From Flavobacterium kayseriense (GTDB lineage Bacteria; Bacteroidota; Bacteroidia; Flavobacteriales; Flavobacteriaceae), in contig NZ_JACRUI010000002.1 in NCBI RefSeq assembly GCF_014305095.1, forward strand, positions 124,001-188,000: 64,000 nt of DNA. Direction: 5' to 3'. Position 1 is the stretch's first letter; the number at the start of each line of letters is the position of its first letter. Shown here piece after piece: positions 41,241 through 51,171 of this stretch. The notes beneath the pieces were generated by a model. It was not told where the DNA came from. It did not search any database and saw only the letters and a list, made by a program, of their open reading frames with translations. The position numbers and the translations under genes were made by a program.

Positions 41241-42089
41241 ATGAATTTAGAATTAGATATTTTTTATAAATCAATAAATCAAAGTTGGGCTAATTTTATA
41301 AGCCATTTACCAAATGTTCTATTTTCAATAGTGGTTCTATTGTTTGGTTTATTGATTATCAAAATGATAAATAAATATGCTAAACAATTTATCGTTTCTA
41401 AATCTAACGACCCATTGATTGCCGACTTTATTTTAAGCATCATCTCTTTAATTCTCACCGTTACATTGTTTGTCATTTGCCTAGGTGTTATTGGTTTTGA
41501 TGATGTGACTAATAAAATTTTAGCAGGTGCTGGTTTAACGACATTCATTATAGGATTTGCACTAAAGGATATAGGAGAAAATTTCTTGGCCGGAATTTTA
41601 ATGGCTTTTCAACGACCGTTTCGAATAGGTGATTTAATCCAAATTGATACTATAAAAGGACGAGTAATTGAAATGAATTTGCGTTCCACCACAATTAAAA
41701 CGCTAGACGGTATAGATGCATATATTCCCAATGCTTCCATTCTTAAAAACAATCTTGAGAATTTTACAATTGACGAACTCTTGAGAAGTCAGTTCATCAT
41801 TAGTATTTCACATGATGAAAAAATAGACGAGGCATTCCTACTCATAAATTCATTTCTGGAGCAAAACGAATTTGTATTAAAGTTTCCAAGTCATAAAACA
41901 TTAGTTGAAAAAATTGAAAATGATGTGGTTATTATAGGTGTTTATTATTGGTATAAAACTGATGAAATAAAAGCTCCCGGGGATAAATTAAAATCAGATT
42001 TACAATTAGACATTTACAAAGCCCTTAAAAAAGGAGAATTTAATTTACCTACGAATGTTGTCTCAATAGAGAGAACTGCTAATAAATAA
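41241..42089 (+). CDS. Small-conductance mechanosensitive channel (MscS family)
   Basis: A 282-aa protein with three transmembrane helices (about 20-45, 60-85, 90-115). The pore helix contains ILAGAGLTTFIIGFALKDIGENFLAGI (about residues 93-120), the glycine/alanine-rich MscS pore signature, followed by the beta domain FRIGDLIQIDTIKGRVIEMNLRSTTIKTLDG (about 129-159). The C-terminal alpha/beta domain is complete. It opens on membrane tension to relieve osmotic shock. Paired with the AI-2E gene. Confidence 0.92.
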   Translation: MNLELDIFYKSINQSWANFISHLPNVLFSIVVLLFGLLIIKMINKYAKQFIVSKSNDPLIADFILSIISLILTVTLFVICLGVIGFDDVTNKILAGAGLTTFIIGFALKDIGENFLAGILMAFQRPFRIGDLIQIDTIKGRVIEMNLRSTTIKTLDGIDAYIPNASILKNNLENFTIDELLRSQFIISISHDEKIDEAFLLINSFLEQNEFVLKFPSHKTLVEKIENDVVIIGVYYWYKTDEIKAPGDKLKSDLQLDIYKALKKGEFNLPTNVVSIERTANK

Positions 42090-42184
42090 CGAAACTCTTT
42101 TTCGCTCAGCAATGATTTTGCTACCCTCCTTTAATTGTAAAATAGATTAAATTTCCATAATCTTAAAACAAAACGATACATTAT

Positions 42185-42228
42185 AAAACCAAAAAATGAG
42201 GTCTTTACAGACCTCATTTTTTGGTTTT
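42185..42228. terminator. Bidirectional terminator, 20-bp stem
   Basis: Perfect stem of 20 bp with the core AATGAGGTCT / AGACCTCATT (42185-42204, 42209-42228), loop TTAC. It serves both the MscS gene (+) and the convergent OmpA gene (-). Confidence 0.92.
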
Positions 42229-42245
42229 AGTTATACGAGCAGAAA

Positions 42246-44264
42246 TTACTTAACTAATAAAATTTCAACCCTTCTATTTTGCGCTCTTCCTTGTGGCGTT
42301 TTATTAGATGCAATAGGCTTAACGATGCCATATCCTTCAGATGAAAGGCGGTCAGCACTAATTCCTTTTGCTACCAAATATACTTTTACTGCAGCAGCTC
42401 TATCTTTCGATAATTGCAAGTTTTTGACAGCTAGTCCTGTACTATCTGTATAACCTTCTAAGATGAAATTAGCATTACTGTAATTATTCATCACCTTTAC
42501 GATCTCTTCTAATTTAGCGTATGACTCTGGTCTAATAGTCGCTTTAGATGAATCGAATAACACTGCTCTTGAGAAGGTATTTAATTCTTTAAGTACTTCT
42601 GGAGTAACTTCAGGACAACCATTATTTGCAACCGTACCTTTTACAGAAGGACATTTGTCATCTTTATCAAGAATTCCGTCACCGTCAGTATCAGGCCATG
42701 GACAGCCGTTATTTTCTTCAGGACCAGCTACAGCAGGACATTTATCATCTGTATCTAATACACCATCTTTATCAGTATCTAAATAAGGACATCCTTTATT
42801 AGCTACGGGACCTGCTACAGTAGGACAAGCATCGTCTTTATCTGCAACACCATCTTTATCAGTATCCAATACTACTTCAACAACCTCAACCACTTCAACG
42901 ACTTCTGTTACAGTAGCTTTCTTTTGATAAACAGGAATTTTTAATCCTAAATGAAAATCAACCGCTCTAGAATTATCTGAAATAATATTTGATAACGCAG
43001 ATCCTGATCCGATAAAGAAAACTCCTGTACGTAAACCAACACCTACCTGTGTTTGTTTGCTATAATCCATATAAGAAACAGGAACATAGAAACTAAACCA
43101 TTTAGATTCAAAACGAGGAGTTACGCTTACTCTGTTTGCAATACTATTTTGATTTAGTTCCGCTTTATTAACCAAATTCACATCTCCATTTACATTCAAG
43201 TAAAATTTTCTATGAATATTCCAATCTACATCTGCATGCAAAGCAGTAGGTAAAAACGATTTAACAGTACCATTTACCACAGTATTGACGTAATTGTTTT
43301 TAATAAAATCATCAAAATTATCAGCAGAATCATAATCTGCTTGACTTACTGTGTTGTTTAGGTTGTAATTATTTCTAACTCCTTTTTCATATTTCATTGA
43401 ACCTAAATCAGTAATAGAAACTCCAAAACGAACTTTATACTTGTTAACCTCTTTCAGATTATTAATATCTGCTCTGGAAGCATCGTACTCCGGTCTCCAC
43501 TCGTACACTAAACCTAAATCTAATCCAAAACCTCGAGATTTACTATCTAAATCGATTTTATCATTTGTAGAAAAATCTTGACTTGAACCATAAACCGCGG
43601 TTCCTGTTGTGGTGTAAGAGTCCAATAATGAGTTTCCAAAATCATTATATTGTAGGGTTACATTATCACCTTGAAAATGATAATTAGCAACTCCTTGCAA
43701 ATATTTAGCAGTAAAACCTCCTTTTAGAAAGTGTTGCCCTTTTTGCATTAAAACCGCTGCATAGGAAACCCCTAATTCTCCCCATGAGTTACCCACAGCA
43801 TTAGGATTTCCTAATGTAGCCGAAGGAAAACTATTTGAATTATCTTTAGTTACATCATTAATTACTTGACCATTTACATTTAAAACATTTACATAAGCCC
43901 TTGCTCTAGTAAAAATTGCTAACGAATGCTTAGGCGCAATGTTAAACATAAATGAAGGTCCCATAACATCCGTATTAAAAACAGCATTGTTATTTGCACT
44001 GAATGATTTTTTTGCTTGGGTATCAAAATCAAAACCAGATTTAAAAGCATCTGATATACTCACACCATAGGCATCATTAGTCGCTGAGGAACTAATAGAA
44101 AACAAATTGATATCTGTTTTAAAGCGGGAATCAACAATCGATGCTGGATTGAATAGTACTCCTTGAACTCCTGCATAATTATCATGGGTGTAGCCAAGAT
44201 AAGACTGAGCACTTACTGAAACAAAACTAGCCATGGCAAGCACTGTTAAAAAACTTTTTTTCAT
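42246..44264 (-). CDS. Outer-membrane protein with TSP3 repeats and OmpA domain
   Basis: A 672-aa protein with a signal peptide (MKKSFLTVLAMASFVSVSAQ). The N-terminal about 440 residues are a porin-like beta-barrel of the DUF5723 type (GYTHDNYAGVQGVLFNPASIVDSRF). A Val/Glu repeat linker (TEVVEVVEVVEVV, about 460) leads into three thrombospondin type 3 calcium-binding repeats (DTDKDGVADKDDACP, DTDKDGVLDTDDKCP, DTDGDGILDKDDKCP). The C-terminus (about 565-672) is an OmpA peptidoglycan-binding domain (FILEGYTDSTG, AQNRRVEILLVK). It anchors the outer membrane to the wall. A TATTTTTG -7 box is at 44307-44300. Confidence 0.9.
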   Translation of the reverse strand: MKKSFLTVLAMASFVSVSAQSYLGYTHDNYAGVQGVLFNPASIVDSRFKTDINLFSISSSATNDAYGVSISDAFKSGFDFDTQAKKSFSANNNAVFNTDVMGPSFMFNIAPKHSLAIFTRARAYVNVLNVNGQVINDVTKDNSNSFPSATLGNPNAVGNSWGELGVSYAAVLMQKGQHFLKGGFTAKYLQGVANYHFQGDNVTLQYNDFGNSLLDSYTTTGTAVYGSSQDFSTNDKIDLDSKSRGFGLDLGLVYEWRPEYDASRADINNLKEVNKYKVRFGVSITDLGSMKYEKGVRNNYNLNNTVSQADYDSADNFDDFIKNNYVNTVVNGTVKSFLPTALHADVDWNIHRKFYLNVNGDVNLVNKAELNQNSIANRVSVTPRFESKWFSFYVPVSYMDYSKQTQVGVGLRTGVFFIGSGSALSNIISDNSRAVDFHLGLKIPVYQKKATVTEVVEVVEVVEVVLDTDKDGVADKDDACPTVAGPVANKGCPYLDTDKDGVLDTDDKCPAVAGPEENNGCPWPDTDGDGILDKDDKCPSVKGTVANNGCPEVTPEVLKELNTFSRAVLFDSSKATIRPESYAKLEEIVKVMNNYSNANFILEGYTDSTGLAVKNLQLSKDRAAAVKVYLVAKGISADRLSSEGYGIVKPIASNKTPQGRAQNRRVEILLVK

Positions 44265-44380
44265 TTGAATTCGAATTACATTGTATTCTTAATTTTTCGC
44301 AAAAATAGACATATTTTACTAGAAAATAGCTACTAATTCTTTGTTATTACAAACCCAAATATCTTTTTTGACTAAAAAAA

Positions 44381-44410
44381 AATACCATACTGAAAACACA
44401 GTATGGTATT
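44381..44410 (-). terminator. Terminator of prfA
   Basis: AATACCATACTG / CAGTATGGTATT, 12 bp, followed on the minus strand by a run of T. Confidence 0.85.
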
Positions 44411-44432
44411 TATAATAATAGTAAAGAATAGC

Positions 44433-45509
44433 CTAAAAAACTTCGCTAGCTTCTTTCAACTTTTCCATATTGTTAACTAAGGCAAGCTCTTCAACGATTT
44501 TCTGAATATCACCATTCATTATATTTCCTAAATCATACAATGTCAAACCAACACGGTGATCTGTTACACGACCTTGTGCATAATTATAGGTTCTAATTTT
44601 TGCCGAGCGGTCACCAGAACTTACTTGAGACGTACGTTTAGTAGCATCCTCAGCTTGTTTTTTAGCTAATTCCTGCTCGTATAAACGGGAACGTAGTACG
44701 CCAAAAGCCTTATCCTTATTTTTATGTTGTGATTTTTGATCCTGACATTGCGCTACTAATCCTGTTGGAATATGTGTTAAACGAACTGCAGATTTCGTTG
44801 TATTTACTGATTGTCCACCTGGTCCTGAAGAACAGAAAAAATCTACACGAACATCATTCATATCAATTTGTACATCAAACTCCTCTGCTTCTGGAAGCAC
44901 CATAACAGTTGCTGCTGATGTATGCACGCGGCCTTGAGTCTCCGTTTGAGGTACACGTTGCACACGGTGTACTCCTGCTTCAAACTTCAAAGTTCCGTAA
45001 ACATCTTCACCAGTCACTTCAAAAATCACCTCTTTAAACCCACCAGACGTACCCTCATTCATATCGACAACCGAAGTTCTCCAACCGCGGTTTTCACAAT
45101 ATTTAGTGTACATTCTGAATAAATCTCCAGCAAAAATACTCGCTTCATCCCCACCGGTACCGGCACGAATCTCAACCATTACGTTTTTAGCGTCTTCTGG
45201 ATCTTTTGGGATCAACATGAATTTGATCTCTTCCTCAAGCTCCGGTAATCTTTCCTTTGCTTCCTCTAGCTGCATTTTGGCCATTTCGGTCATATCTGCG
45301 TCACTATTGTCGGCTATGATTTCATTTGCTTCTTCAATATTAGCCATCAAAAGCACGTATTCATCGCGCTTCTCAGCCAAAGCTTTCAAAGTCTTATATT
45401 CTTGATTCAATTGGACGTAACGCTTCTGGTCAGAAATTACATCCGGCTGAATGATTAAATCCGAAATCTCATCGAAACGTTGCTTTACTATTTGAAGTCT
45501 ATCTAACAT
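44433..45509 (-). CDS. prfA: Peptide chain release factor 1
   Basis: A 358-aa cytoplasmic factor that recognises UAA and UAG and releases the finished protein. The GGQ motif is in [18 protein letters not shown] (about residues 226-243). The stop-codon recognition loop reads [18 protein letters not shown], where the RF1 tripeptide is P-x-T. The N-terminal helical domain is complete. On the minus strand a TAAATTTG -7 box lies at 45542-45535. It stands alone, divergent from an RDD gene, with a dispersed repeat between them. Confidence 0.96.
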   Translation of the reverse strand: MLDRLQIVKQRFDEISDLIIQPDVISDQKRYVQLNQEYKTLKALAEKRDEYVLLMANIEEANEIIADNSDADMTEMAKMQLEEAKERLPELEEEIKFMLIPKDPEDAKNVMVEIRAGTGGDEASIFAGDLFRMYTKYCENRGWRTSVVDMNEGTSGGFKEVIFEVTGEDVYGTLKFEAGVHRVQRVPQTETQGRVHTSAATVMVLPEAEEFDVQIDMNDVRVDFFCSSGPGGQSVNTTKSAVRLTHIPTGLVAQCQDQKSQHKNKDKAFGVLRSRLYEQELAKKQAEDATKRTSQVSSGDRSAKIRTYNYAQGRVTDHRVGLTLYDLGNIMNGDIQKIVEELALVNNMEKLKEASEVF

Positions 45510-45588
45510 ATTATTAGTCCTTATATTTGGAGTGCAAATTTACAAAAAATAGTTTACAGTTTCTCGATGTTGTTCTACAGATTTTTAA

Positions 45589-45680
45589 GGAGCTATTTCC
45601 AGCTATCCGCTCTATCTTTTTAGGGACTATTTCCTGCGTCAATAAGTCCAAAAAAGGATGCCGCTGCTATCTGGGCTAGA
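45589..45680 (-). repeat. Dispersed intergenic repeat, copy E
   Basis: Reverse orientation: on the minus strand it reads TAGCCCAGATAGCAGCGGC, then ATCC, a tip containing GGACT...AGTCC, and the right foot AAAAAGATAGAGCGGATAGC followed by TGGAAATAGCTCC. Both feet match the family. It lies in the 313-base gap between prfA and the RDD gene, which holds nothing else recognisable. Confidence 0.75.
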
Positions 45681-45822
45681 TTATTTATACTTTTAGAAAC
45701 AAGTTATTATTTAAAAGAGCGAAAATACTTTAAATACAATTTCTTAAAATCAAAAAAAAGAAATAAACTTGCTACTACTCTTGAATTGCGATTAGTAAAT
45801 TTAAAAAAACAAAAGCCTAGTA

Positions 45823-46254
45823 ATGAATCCTCAGAAAAAGAATAACCTCGGAAAACGTTTTATAGCTGGACTAATTGATTACACTATAATCTTCACCGTT
45901 TGCTATGTATTTATTTATTCCTTCGGATCTCCAAATGACGAAGGAGGCTATTCCGTAACTGGACTTCTTGCTCTAATACCAACGGTTATTTGGTTTTCAT
46001 TTACCGTTTTACTTGAATTGCTTTTTGGTGCTACAGTGGGTAACTCTGTTGTTGGGCTTGAACCTAAATCTTTAACACGTAACAATGGACAACTTACTTT
46101 TAGCCAATCCTTCAAAAGGCATTTATTAGACCCACTTGATATGTTTCCGTTTGGCTTAATCGGCCTGATTACAATCAAAAATACCGCGATGCACCAACGT
46201 CTAGGTGATATTTGGGCGAAAACAATTGTAGTAAATAAAGATGTCATCAAGTAG
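45823..46254 (+). CDS. RDD family membrane protein
   Basis: A 143-aa protein with three hydrophobic helices. The RDD pattern is seen as RFIAGLIDYTIIF (Arg and Asp, about residues 12-24) and LLELLFGATVGNSVVGL. The end has HQRLGDIWAKTIVV, another common RDD element. Role not known in general; some members act in transport or sodium/proton exchange. It is followed 60 bases on by an FNT channel gene and may be co-transcribed. Confidence 0.85.
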   Translation: MNPQKKNNLGKRFIAGLIDYTIIFTVCYVFIYSFGSPNDEGGYSVTGLLALIPTVIWFSFTVLLELLFGATVGNSVVGLEPKSLTRNNGQLTFSQSFKRHLLDPLDMFPFGLIGLITIKNTAMHQRLGDIWAKTIVVNKDVIK

Positions 46255-46314
46255 AAACATTAAAATACATGCCAAGTTAATTTTTCCTAAATTGCAGTTA
46301 CTAATATTTACCCA

Positions 46315-47163
46315 ATGAAAACCGATACTAAAGATCAAGAAAAATACCAGAAGGATTTAGAGAAAACATCAAAGCAAATTGATGGCGTAAGCGAATACCG
46401 TGATATTTTGAGCCGCGTTATACATGAAGGTGAGGAAATTTTTAAAATCAAAAACAAAGCAATAGGTCTCAGTGCCATCATTGCAGGTCTCGAAATAGGT
46501 TTCAGCTATTTTTTGCTATGTTCACTTTACTATCTACTAACTGGAAAAGTAGGAGAAAATACAATTTTCAAACTCTTTAGTCTTGTATATCCAATAGGTT
46601 TTATACTGGTAGTAGTTGGGAAATCGGCTCTTTTTACGGAACAAACCTCAGTACTCACATTACCGGTACTAAATGGGCAACGAAAGGTCGTAGAGTTGTT
46701 GCGAATTTGGGGAGTAGTGATATTGGGTAATGTGGTGGGCGGAATTTTATTCACTTTATTTATAGCGTATCTTGGACCTAAGCTAGATTTGTTTACCCAT
46801 GAAACCATGATTGCAATTGGGGAACATGTACTTCATTATGATAGTTGGGTGCTATTTTTAAGTGCTATTACCGCTGGATGGCTGATGGGATTATTAAATT
46901 GGTTGCTCAACAGTACCATTAATTCCCTAACCCGAATTTTATTGATTTTTATGATTACTGGAGTTATTGGTTTTGGTGGCTTTCATCATAGTATAGTTGG
47001 AAATATTGAAGTTTTTGGTGCTTTACTATATTCTGATAACGTTCATTTTTTAGATTATATTAGCTTCCTCGGTTTAGCACTAGTTGGTAATATCATTGGA
47101 GGTGCTATTGTTGTAGGGTTATTTAAATACCGAATATTTGAGTCTAATTACTCTAAACGATAA
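46315..47163 (+). CDS. Formate/nitrite transporter (FNT) family protein
   Basis: A 282-aa protein with a polar N-terminal 50 residues rich in Lys and Glu and then six helices. FNT-type elements: AIGLSAIIAGLEIGFSYFLL, KSALFTEQTSVLTLPVLNGQ (about residues 101-120, the FTE element of the YfdC branch), LGNVVGGILFTLFIAYLG and FHHSIVGNIEVFGALL (central His). The N-terminal extension and these variants fit the YfdC-like branch rather than the formate channel FocA. The substrate is uncertain. Confidence 0.87.
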   Translation: MKTDTKDQEKYQKDLEKTSKQIDGVSEYRDILSRVIHEGEEIFKIKNKAIGLSAIIAGLEIGFSYFLLCSLYYLLTGKVGENTIFKLFSLVYPIGFILVVVGKSALFTEQTSVLTLPVLNGQRKVVELLRIWGVVILGNVVGGILFTLFIAYLGPKLDLFTHETMIAIGEHVLHYDSWVLFLSAITAGWLMGLLNWLLNSTINSLTRILLIFMITGVIGFGGFHHSIVGNIEVFGALLYSDNVHFLDYISFLGLALVGNIIGGAIVVGLFKYRIFESNYSKR

Positions 47164-47399
47164 ATCATGAAGCTTTAACTAGGTTGGCCATCACTTTTTC
47201 TAATTTCTTACGCTCTGAGTTTAAAACGGCTACAAATTTATAATCTGTGACTAAAATTTAGTCTAAAGTAAAAATAGAAGTCGATATTAAGTAAATAAAT
47301 ACCTGTAAAACAATTACTTCAAACTTAAAAAGACTTTGAAACGCATCTGCATGAATCCAAAAAACGAATAAATCAAGTGAACAAACTTCAATTAAAAAA

Positions 47400-47807
47400 A
47401 TGAAACTAAAAAGAGAACAACTCAGCATAGGGTTTATTGCAGCTGGATTAATGAATATAATTGGAGTTTTGTTATTTTCCAGAGTATTCTCTAATACTGT
47501 GATTCCGCAATATGATGCTCAAGCTATGTCAAATTTTGGATTGTTAATGATTGTAGTTTGGGGATTTGCCTACATTGCTGTAGCTAAACAATTTTACCAA
47601 TTAAAATGGTTGATTGCGGTATTCACCATCGAAAAATTAATTTATGCAACGCACTGGACTAATTGGCTACTCAACAATAAAATCACAGATGTGATGGAGC
47701 AAGATACAATGGCGGGACTATTCTATTCGATTTATGGTATAAATGATTGGATGTTTTTTGTGTTTTTTTTAATTGTTTTCATAAAGCTAAGGCGAAAAGA
47801 ATTGTAA
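47400..47807 (+). CDS. Small membrane protein, unknown family
   Basis: A 135-aa protein with four predicted helices: GFIAAGLMNIIGVLLFSRVF, FGLLMIVVWGFAYIAVAK, LKWLIAVFTIEKLIYATHW and IYGINDWMFFVFFLIVFIKL. Conserved-looking polar residues occur inside the helices (EKLIYATHWTNWL). No family can be named; no signal peptide. It stands between the FNT gene and topB, with gene-free gaps on both sides. Confidence 0.75.
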   Translation: MKLKREQLSIGFIAAGLMNIIGVLLFSRVFSNTVIPQYDAQAMSNFGLLMIVVWGFAYIAVAKQFYQLKWLIAVFTIEKLIYATHWTNWLLNNKITDVMEQDTMAGLFYSIYGINDWMFFVFFLIVFIKLRRKEL

Positions 47808-47875
47808 TTCAAACTACAAGCACTACTACTATTTGCTAACCCAAACTCGTTATTATGAAAATAAAACGTGCTAAC

Positions 47876-47950
47876 TAGCCCTGATGGGAGCGGCATCCTC
47901 GCAGCGTAGCGAAGAGATATAGCATACAGCAGGAGGTATCGTTCTTTAGG
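47876..47950 (+). repeat. Dispersed intergenic repeat, copy C
   Basis: Left foot TAGCCCTGATGGGAGCGGC, then ATCC (47876-47898), tip hairpin TCGC-AGCGTA-GCGA, right foot AGATATAGCATACAGCAGGA and on to about 47950. It lies in the 260-base gap before topB. Confidence 0.75.
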
Positions 47951-48067
47951 AATACAAATGTGCTGCTACAAAAAAAATAACTTACGAATTGCCATTTTAA
48001 TTCCGAAGCATTTCTCTTCCTTGCTAATTTCTAAATCCCTAATTTGCGCCTTTAAACATATAGTATA

Positions 48068-50359
48068 ATGAAGGTCTGTATTGCCGAAAAACCGAGTGTC
48101 GCGCGTGAAATTGCATCTGTCTTAGGTGCTAACACCAAGCGTGATGGCTTTTATGAAGGTAATGGTTATGCCGTAACCTATACTTTTGGCCATTTATGTA
48201 CCTTAAAAGAACCTAACGATTACAAACCACACTGGAAAAGTTGGGATTTGAATAATTTACCTATGCTGCCTGACAAATTTGAAACTAAAGTAGTTCCGAA
48301 TTCGGGCATTCAAAAACAGTTTAAAATTATAAAAAGTCTTTTTGACAAAGCCACATTAGTAATCAACTGCGGGGATGCTGGTCAAGAGGGAGAATTGATA
48401 CAACGTTGGGTGATGAACGAAGCCCAATACAAAGGCGAGGTACAGCGACTGTGGATTTCGTCCCTGACCACCGAAGCAATAAAAGAAGGTTTCAATAACT
48501 TAAAACCATCGGCTAATTACGACAATTTGTATTATGCTGGCTTTTCGCGAGCTATTGGCGACTGGCTACTGGGCATGAATGCTACGCGCTTATATACAGT
48601 TAAACACGGTGGATTCAAACAGGTACTATCTATTGGACGTGTACAAACGCCAACACTAGCCATGGTGGTGGATCGTTTTAAAGAAATCGAAAATTTCAAG
48701 CCACAGCCCTATTGGGAATTGCAAACCTTGTATAGAGAAATACTTTTTAGTTATGAGGAAGGCCGATTTCTAAAAAAAGAAGATGGACAAAATTTAGCCG
48801 ATAAAGTCAAGGAAAGCGAGTTTGAAATTGTATCTGTCGAAAAAAAGAATGGTAACGAGTATGCACCAAAACTCTTTGACCTGACCGGTTTACAAGTTTA
48901 TTGCAATACGAAGTTTGGCTTTTCGGCAGATGAAACTCTCAAAATTGTACAAACATTATACGAACAAAAAGTAGTGACTTATCCAAGGGTTGATACTACT
49001 TTTTTACCTAGTGATATTTATCCCAAGGTACCCGGTATTTTACAAAACCTAACTAATTATGCTGCTCTCACACAGCCGTTATTAGGAAAAAAAATAAAAA
49101 AATCTCCTAAAGTTTTTAATGACAAAAAAGTAACGGATCACCATGCTATAATTCCGACGGGGATTCAAAATAAATTGCAATACAATCAGCAGCTAGTGTA
49201 TGATATTATCACCAAACGCTTTATTGCTGTGTTTTATGACGATTGTCTTGTGGCCAACACAACCGTAATTGGTAAAGCAGCGGATGTTACTTTTAAAACT
49301 ACCGGAAAAGAAATTCTGAAAAAAGGTTTCCGTGTTGTTTTTGAAGACCCTAATACCATAGAAAAAGAAGCAGATCTTTTACCAAGTTTTGTTGTAGGTG
49401 AGAAAGGACCACATGTACCTTCTTTTTTGGAAAAGGAAACCAAACCACCCAATCAATTTACGGAGGCTACTTTATTGCGTGCCATGGAAACTGCTGGAAA
49501 ACAAGTAGATGATGAAGATTTACGGGAATTAATGAAGGAAAACGGAATTGGACGTCCGTCAACAAGAGCTAACATCATCGAAACGCTCTTTAGAAGGCAA
49601 TACATCATTCGAAATAAAAAACAAGTTTTGCCTACTCCAACTGGGATTCAATTGATTGACACTATCCAAAACGAATTAGTAAAATCAGCAGAATTGACTG
49701 GATCATGGGAAAAGCAATTAAAGGATATAGAAAAAGGAACGTACACCGCAGCATCATTCATCAACAACATGAAGCAAATGATTGCCGTTTTAGTTGATGA
49801 AGTTAGGTCTGAAACGCGACGCGCTAATATATCGCACACAGGAACCATCCAAAAAGAAGTTGCGAAAATTGTTAAAAAGAAAGCCGCAGGGATTTTAGCT
49901 GAGACTTGCCCCAAATGCCAAAAAGGAACTTTAATAAAAGGCAAATCAGCTTACGGCTGCGCCAACTACAAATCAGGGTGCACGTTTTTACTACCGTTTA
50001 CGTATGCCGAAAAAAAAATATCTGAGAATCAGTACTTGCGATTACTACAAAAAGGTTCTACTGTTAACTTAAAAGATTTCAAAACAGAATCTGGTATTGT
50101 AGAAGGTCTTTTGCGATTTGATGTTGACTTTCAATTAAAATTAGAGCCGAAGAAAAAGATAGAAAAACCCTTAACCAATGAATTGGAATGTCCAAAATGT
50201 TTAGCTGGGAAAATTCTGAAGGGAAATACTGCTTACGGCTGTAGCCACTATAAATCAGGTTGTGACTTTAAAGTTACCTTTGACTTAGTTCGATCAAAAT
50301 TAAGCACTCAAAAACCAACCAAAGAACTGGTTTATCAAATATTGAAAGAGAGCTATTAA
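48068..50359 (+). CDS. topB: DNA topoisomerase III, type IA
   Basis: A 763-aa enzyme. N-terminal Toprim domain (MKVCIAEKPSVAREIASVLG, GDAGQEGELIQRW, with acidic metal residues), SIGRVQTPTLAMVVDRF (about residues 189-205), and the active Tyr in VTYPRVDTTFL (about 312). The C-terminal part has two similar four-Cys zinc fingers: CPKCQKGTLIKG...YGCANYKSGC (about 617-640) and CPKCLAGKILKG...YGCSHYKSGC (about 715-740). It relaxes single-stranded tangles during replication and recombination. Bacteroidota also carry topB on conjugative elements, but no transfer genes are nearby, so I take it as the chromosomal copy. Confidence 0.93.
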   Translation: MKVCIAEKPSVAREIASVLGANTKRDGFYEGNGYAVTYTFGHLCTLKEPNDYKPHWKSWDLNNLPMLPDKFETKVVPNSGIQKQFKIIKSLFDKATLVINCGDAGQEGELIQRWVMNEAQYKGEVQRLWISSLTTEAIKEGFNNLKPSANYDNLYYAGFSRAIGDWLLGMNATRLYTVKHGGFKQVLSIGRVQTPTLAMVVDRFKEIENFKPQPYWELQTLYREILFSYEEGRFLKKEDGQNLADKVKESEFEIVSVEKKNGNEYAPKLFDLTGLQVYCNTKFGFSADETLKIVQTLYEQKVVTYPRVDTTFLPSDIYPKVPGILQNLTNYAALTQPLLGKKIKKSPKVFNDKKVTDHHAIIPTGIQNKLQYNQQLVYDIITKRFIAVFYDDCLVANTTVIGKAADVTFKTTGKEILKKGFRVVFEDPNTIEKEADLLPSFVVGEKGPHVPSFLEKETKPPNQFTEATLLRAMETAGKQVDDEDLRELMKENGIGRPSTRANIIETLFRRQYIIRNKKQVLPTPTGIQLIDTIQNELVKSAELTGSWEKQLKDIEKGTYTAASFINNMKQMIAVLVDEVRSETRRANISHTGTIQKEVAKIVKKKAAGILAETCPKCQKGTLIKGKSAYGCANYKSGCTFLLPFTYAEKKISENQYLRLLQKGSTVNLKDFKTESGIVEGLLRFDVDFQLKLEPKKKIEKPLTNELECPKCLAGKILKGNTAYGCSHYKSGCDFKVTFDLVRSKLSTQKPTKELVYQILKESY

Positions 50360-50526
50360 ACCATCTTTTTAATCTAAAAGTATATTGAAGATTGGGAGCA
50401 GATAATTGTATTATTAGTAACAAATTGTATTTCGTATTTAAATACTACTTCATCAATTATCTAGCGCTATTCATTTTTTTACTAATATTGCATACTGATT
50501 TGATTTAACATTCAACATTTAAAATA

Positions 50527-51012
50527 ATGTATACAAAAATAGCATCTCTATTTCTTCTTTTGGCACTTGTTAGTTGTAAAAACGATGACTCAAAAAAGAG
50601 CGAAAAAGAATTAATCAAAACTGCAAGTTGGCTTTTAGGAAAATGGGAGAGCAAATCAGCTGATGGCGTTTTATCAGAAATTTGGACCAAAGCCAACGAT
50701 AGTACTTACCAAGGCGAGTCCTATTTCATCAATGCAAAAGACACCATTCATTTTGAAACTATAGTTTTACAGCAAATAGGAGAAACTCTAATGTATAAAG
50801 CTACCGTAAAGGGACAAAATCACAATAAGGCTGTTTCCTTCTCTCAAGATACACCTATCGAAAACCAACTTGTTTTTGTTAACCCAAAGCACGATTACCC
50901 TCAAAAAATTAGTTATCAAAAAGCAGCTAATAACAAAATGATCACTACAATCTCAGGAGTAATAGAAGAAAAACCAAGTGCGGAAAAACATACGTTAGTC
51001 AAAAGCAACTAA
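50527..51012 (+). CDS. DUF6265-like lipoprotein
   Basis: A 161-aa lipoprotein (MYTKIASLFLLLALVSC, Cys 17). The mature part is a lipocalin-like beta domain: WLLGKWESKSADGVLSEIWTKANDSTYQGESYF, then QLVFVNPKHDYPQKISYQK. This pattern is that of the DUF6265 family, found in many Bacteroidota without known function. It may bind a small hydrophobic molecule (inference). It is closed by a terminator. Confidence 0.78.
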   Translation: MYTKIASLFLLLALVSCKNDDSKKSEKELIKTASWLLGKWESKSADGVLSEIWTKANDSTYQGESYFINAKDTIHFETIVLQQIGETLMYKATVKGQNHNKAVSFSQDTPIENQLVFVNPKHDYPQKISYQKAANNKMITTISGVIEEKPSAEKHTLVKSN

Positions 51013-51037
51013 AATAAATATTTTATATTTCAATTAC

Positions 51038-51061
51038 AACCTCGCAATTACAAGCGAGGTT
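51038..51061 (+). terminator. Terminator
   Basis: AACCTCGC / GCGAGGTT, 8 bp, loop of 8, then six T. Confidence 0.8.
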
Positions 51062-51171
51062 TTTTGTTTGTGGCATTATAAATAAATCTTCATGCTCACT
51101 AAAATAGTTATATTTACTTCTTGTTTATAAAAGAAAGATCCTTCAAAATCAAAATTATTTAAAACTCAACT

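Noticed and set aside
48068..50359. topB as a marker of a conjugative element
   Set aside because: No integrase, relaxase or tra genes are nearby and base composition looks the same as the neighbours.
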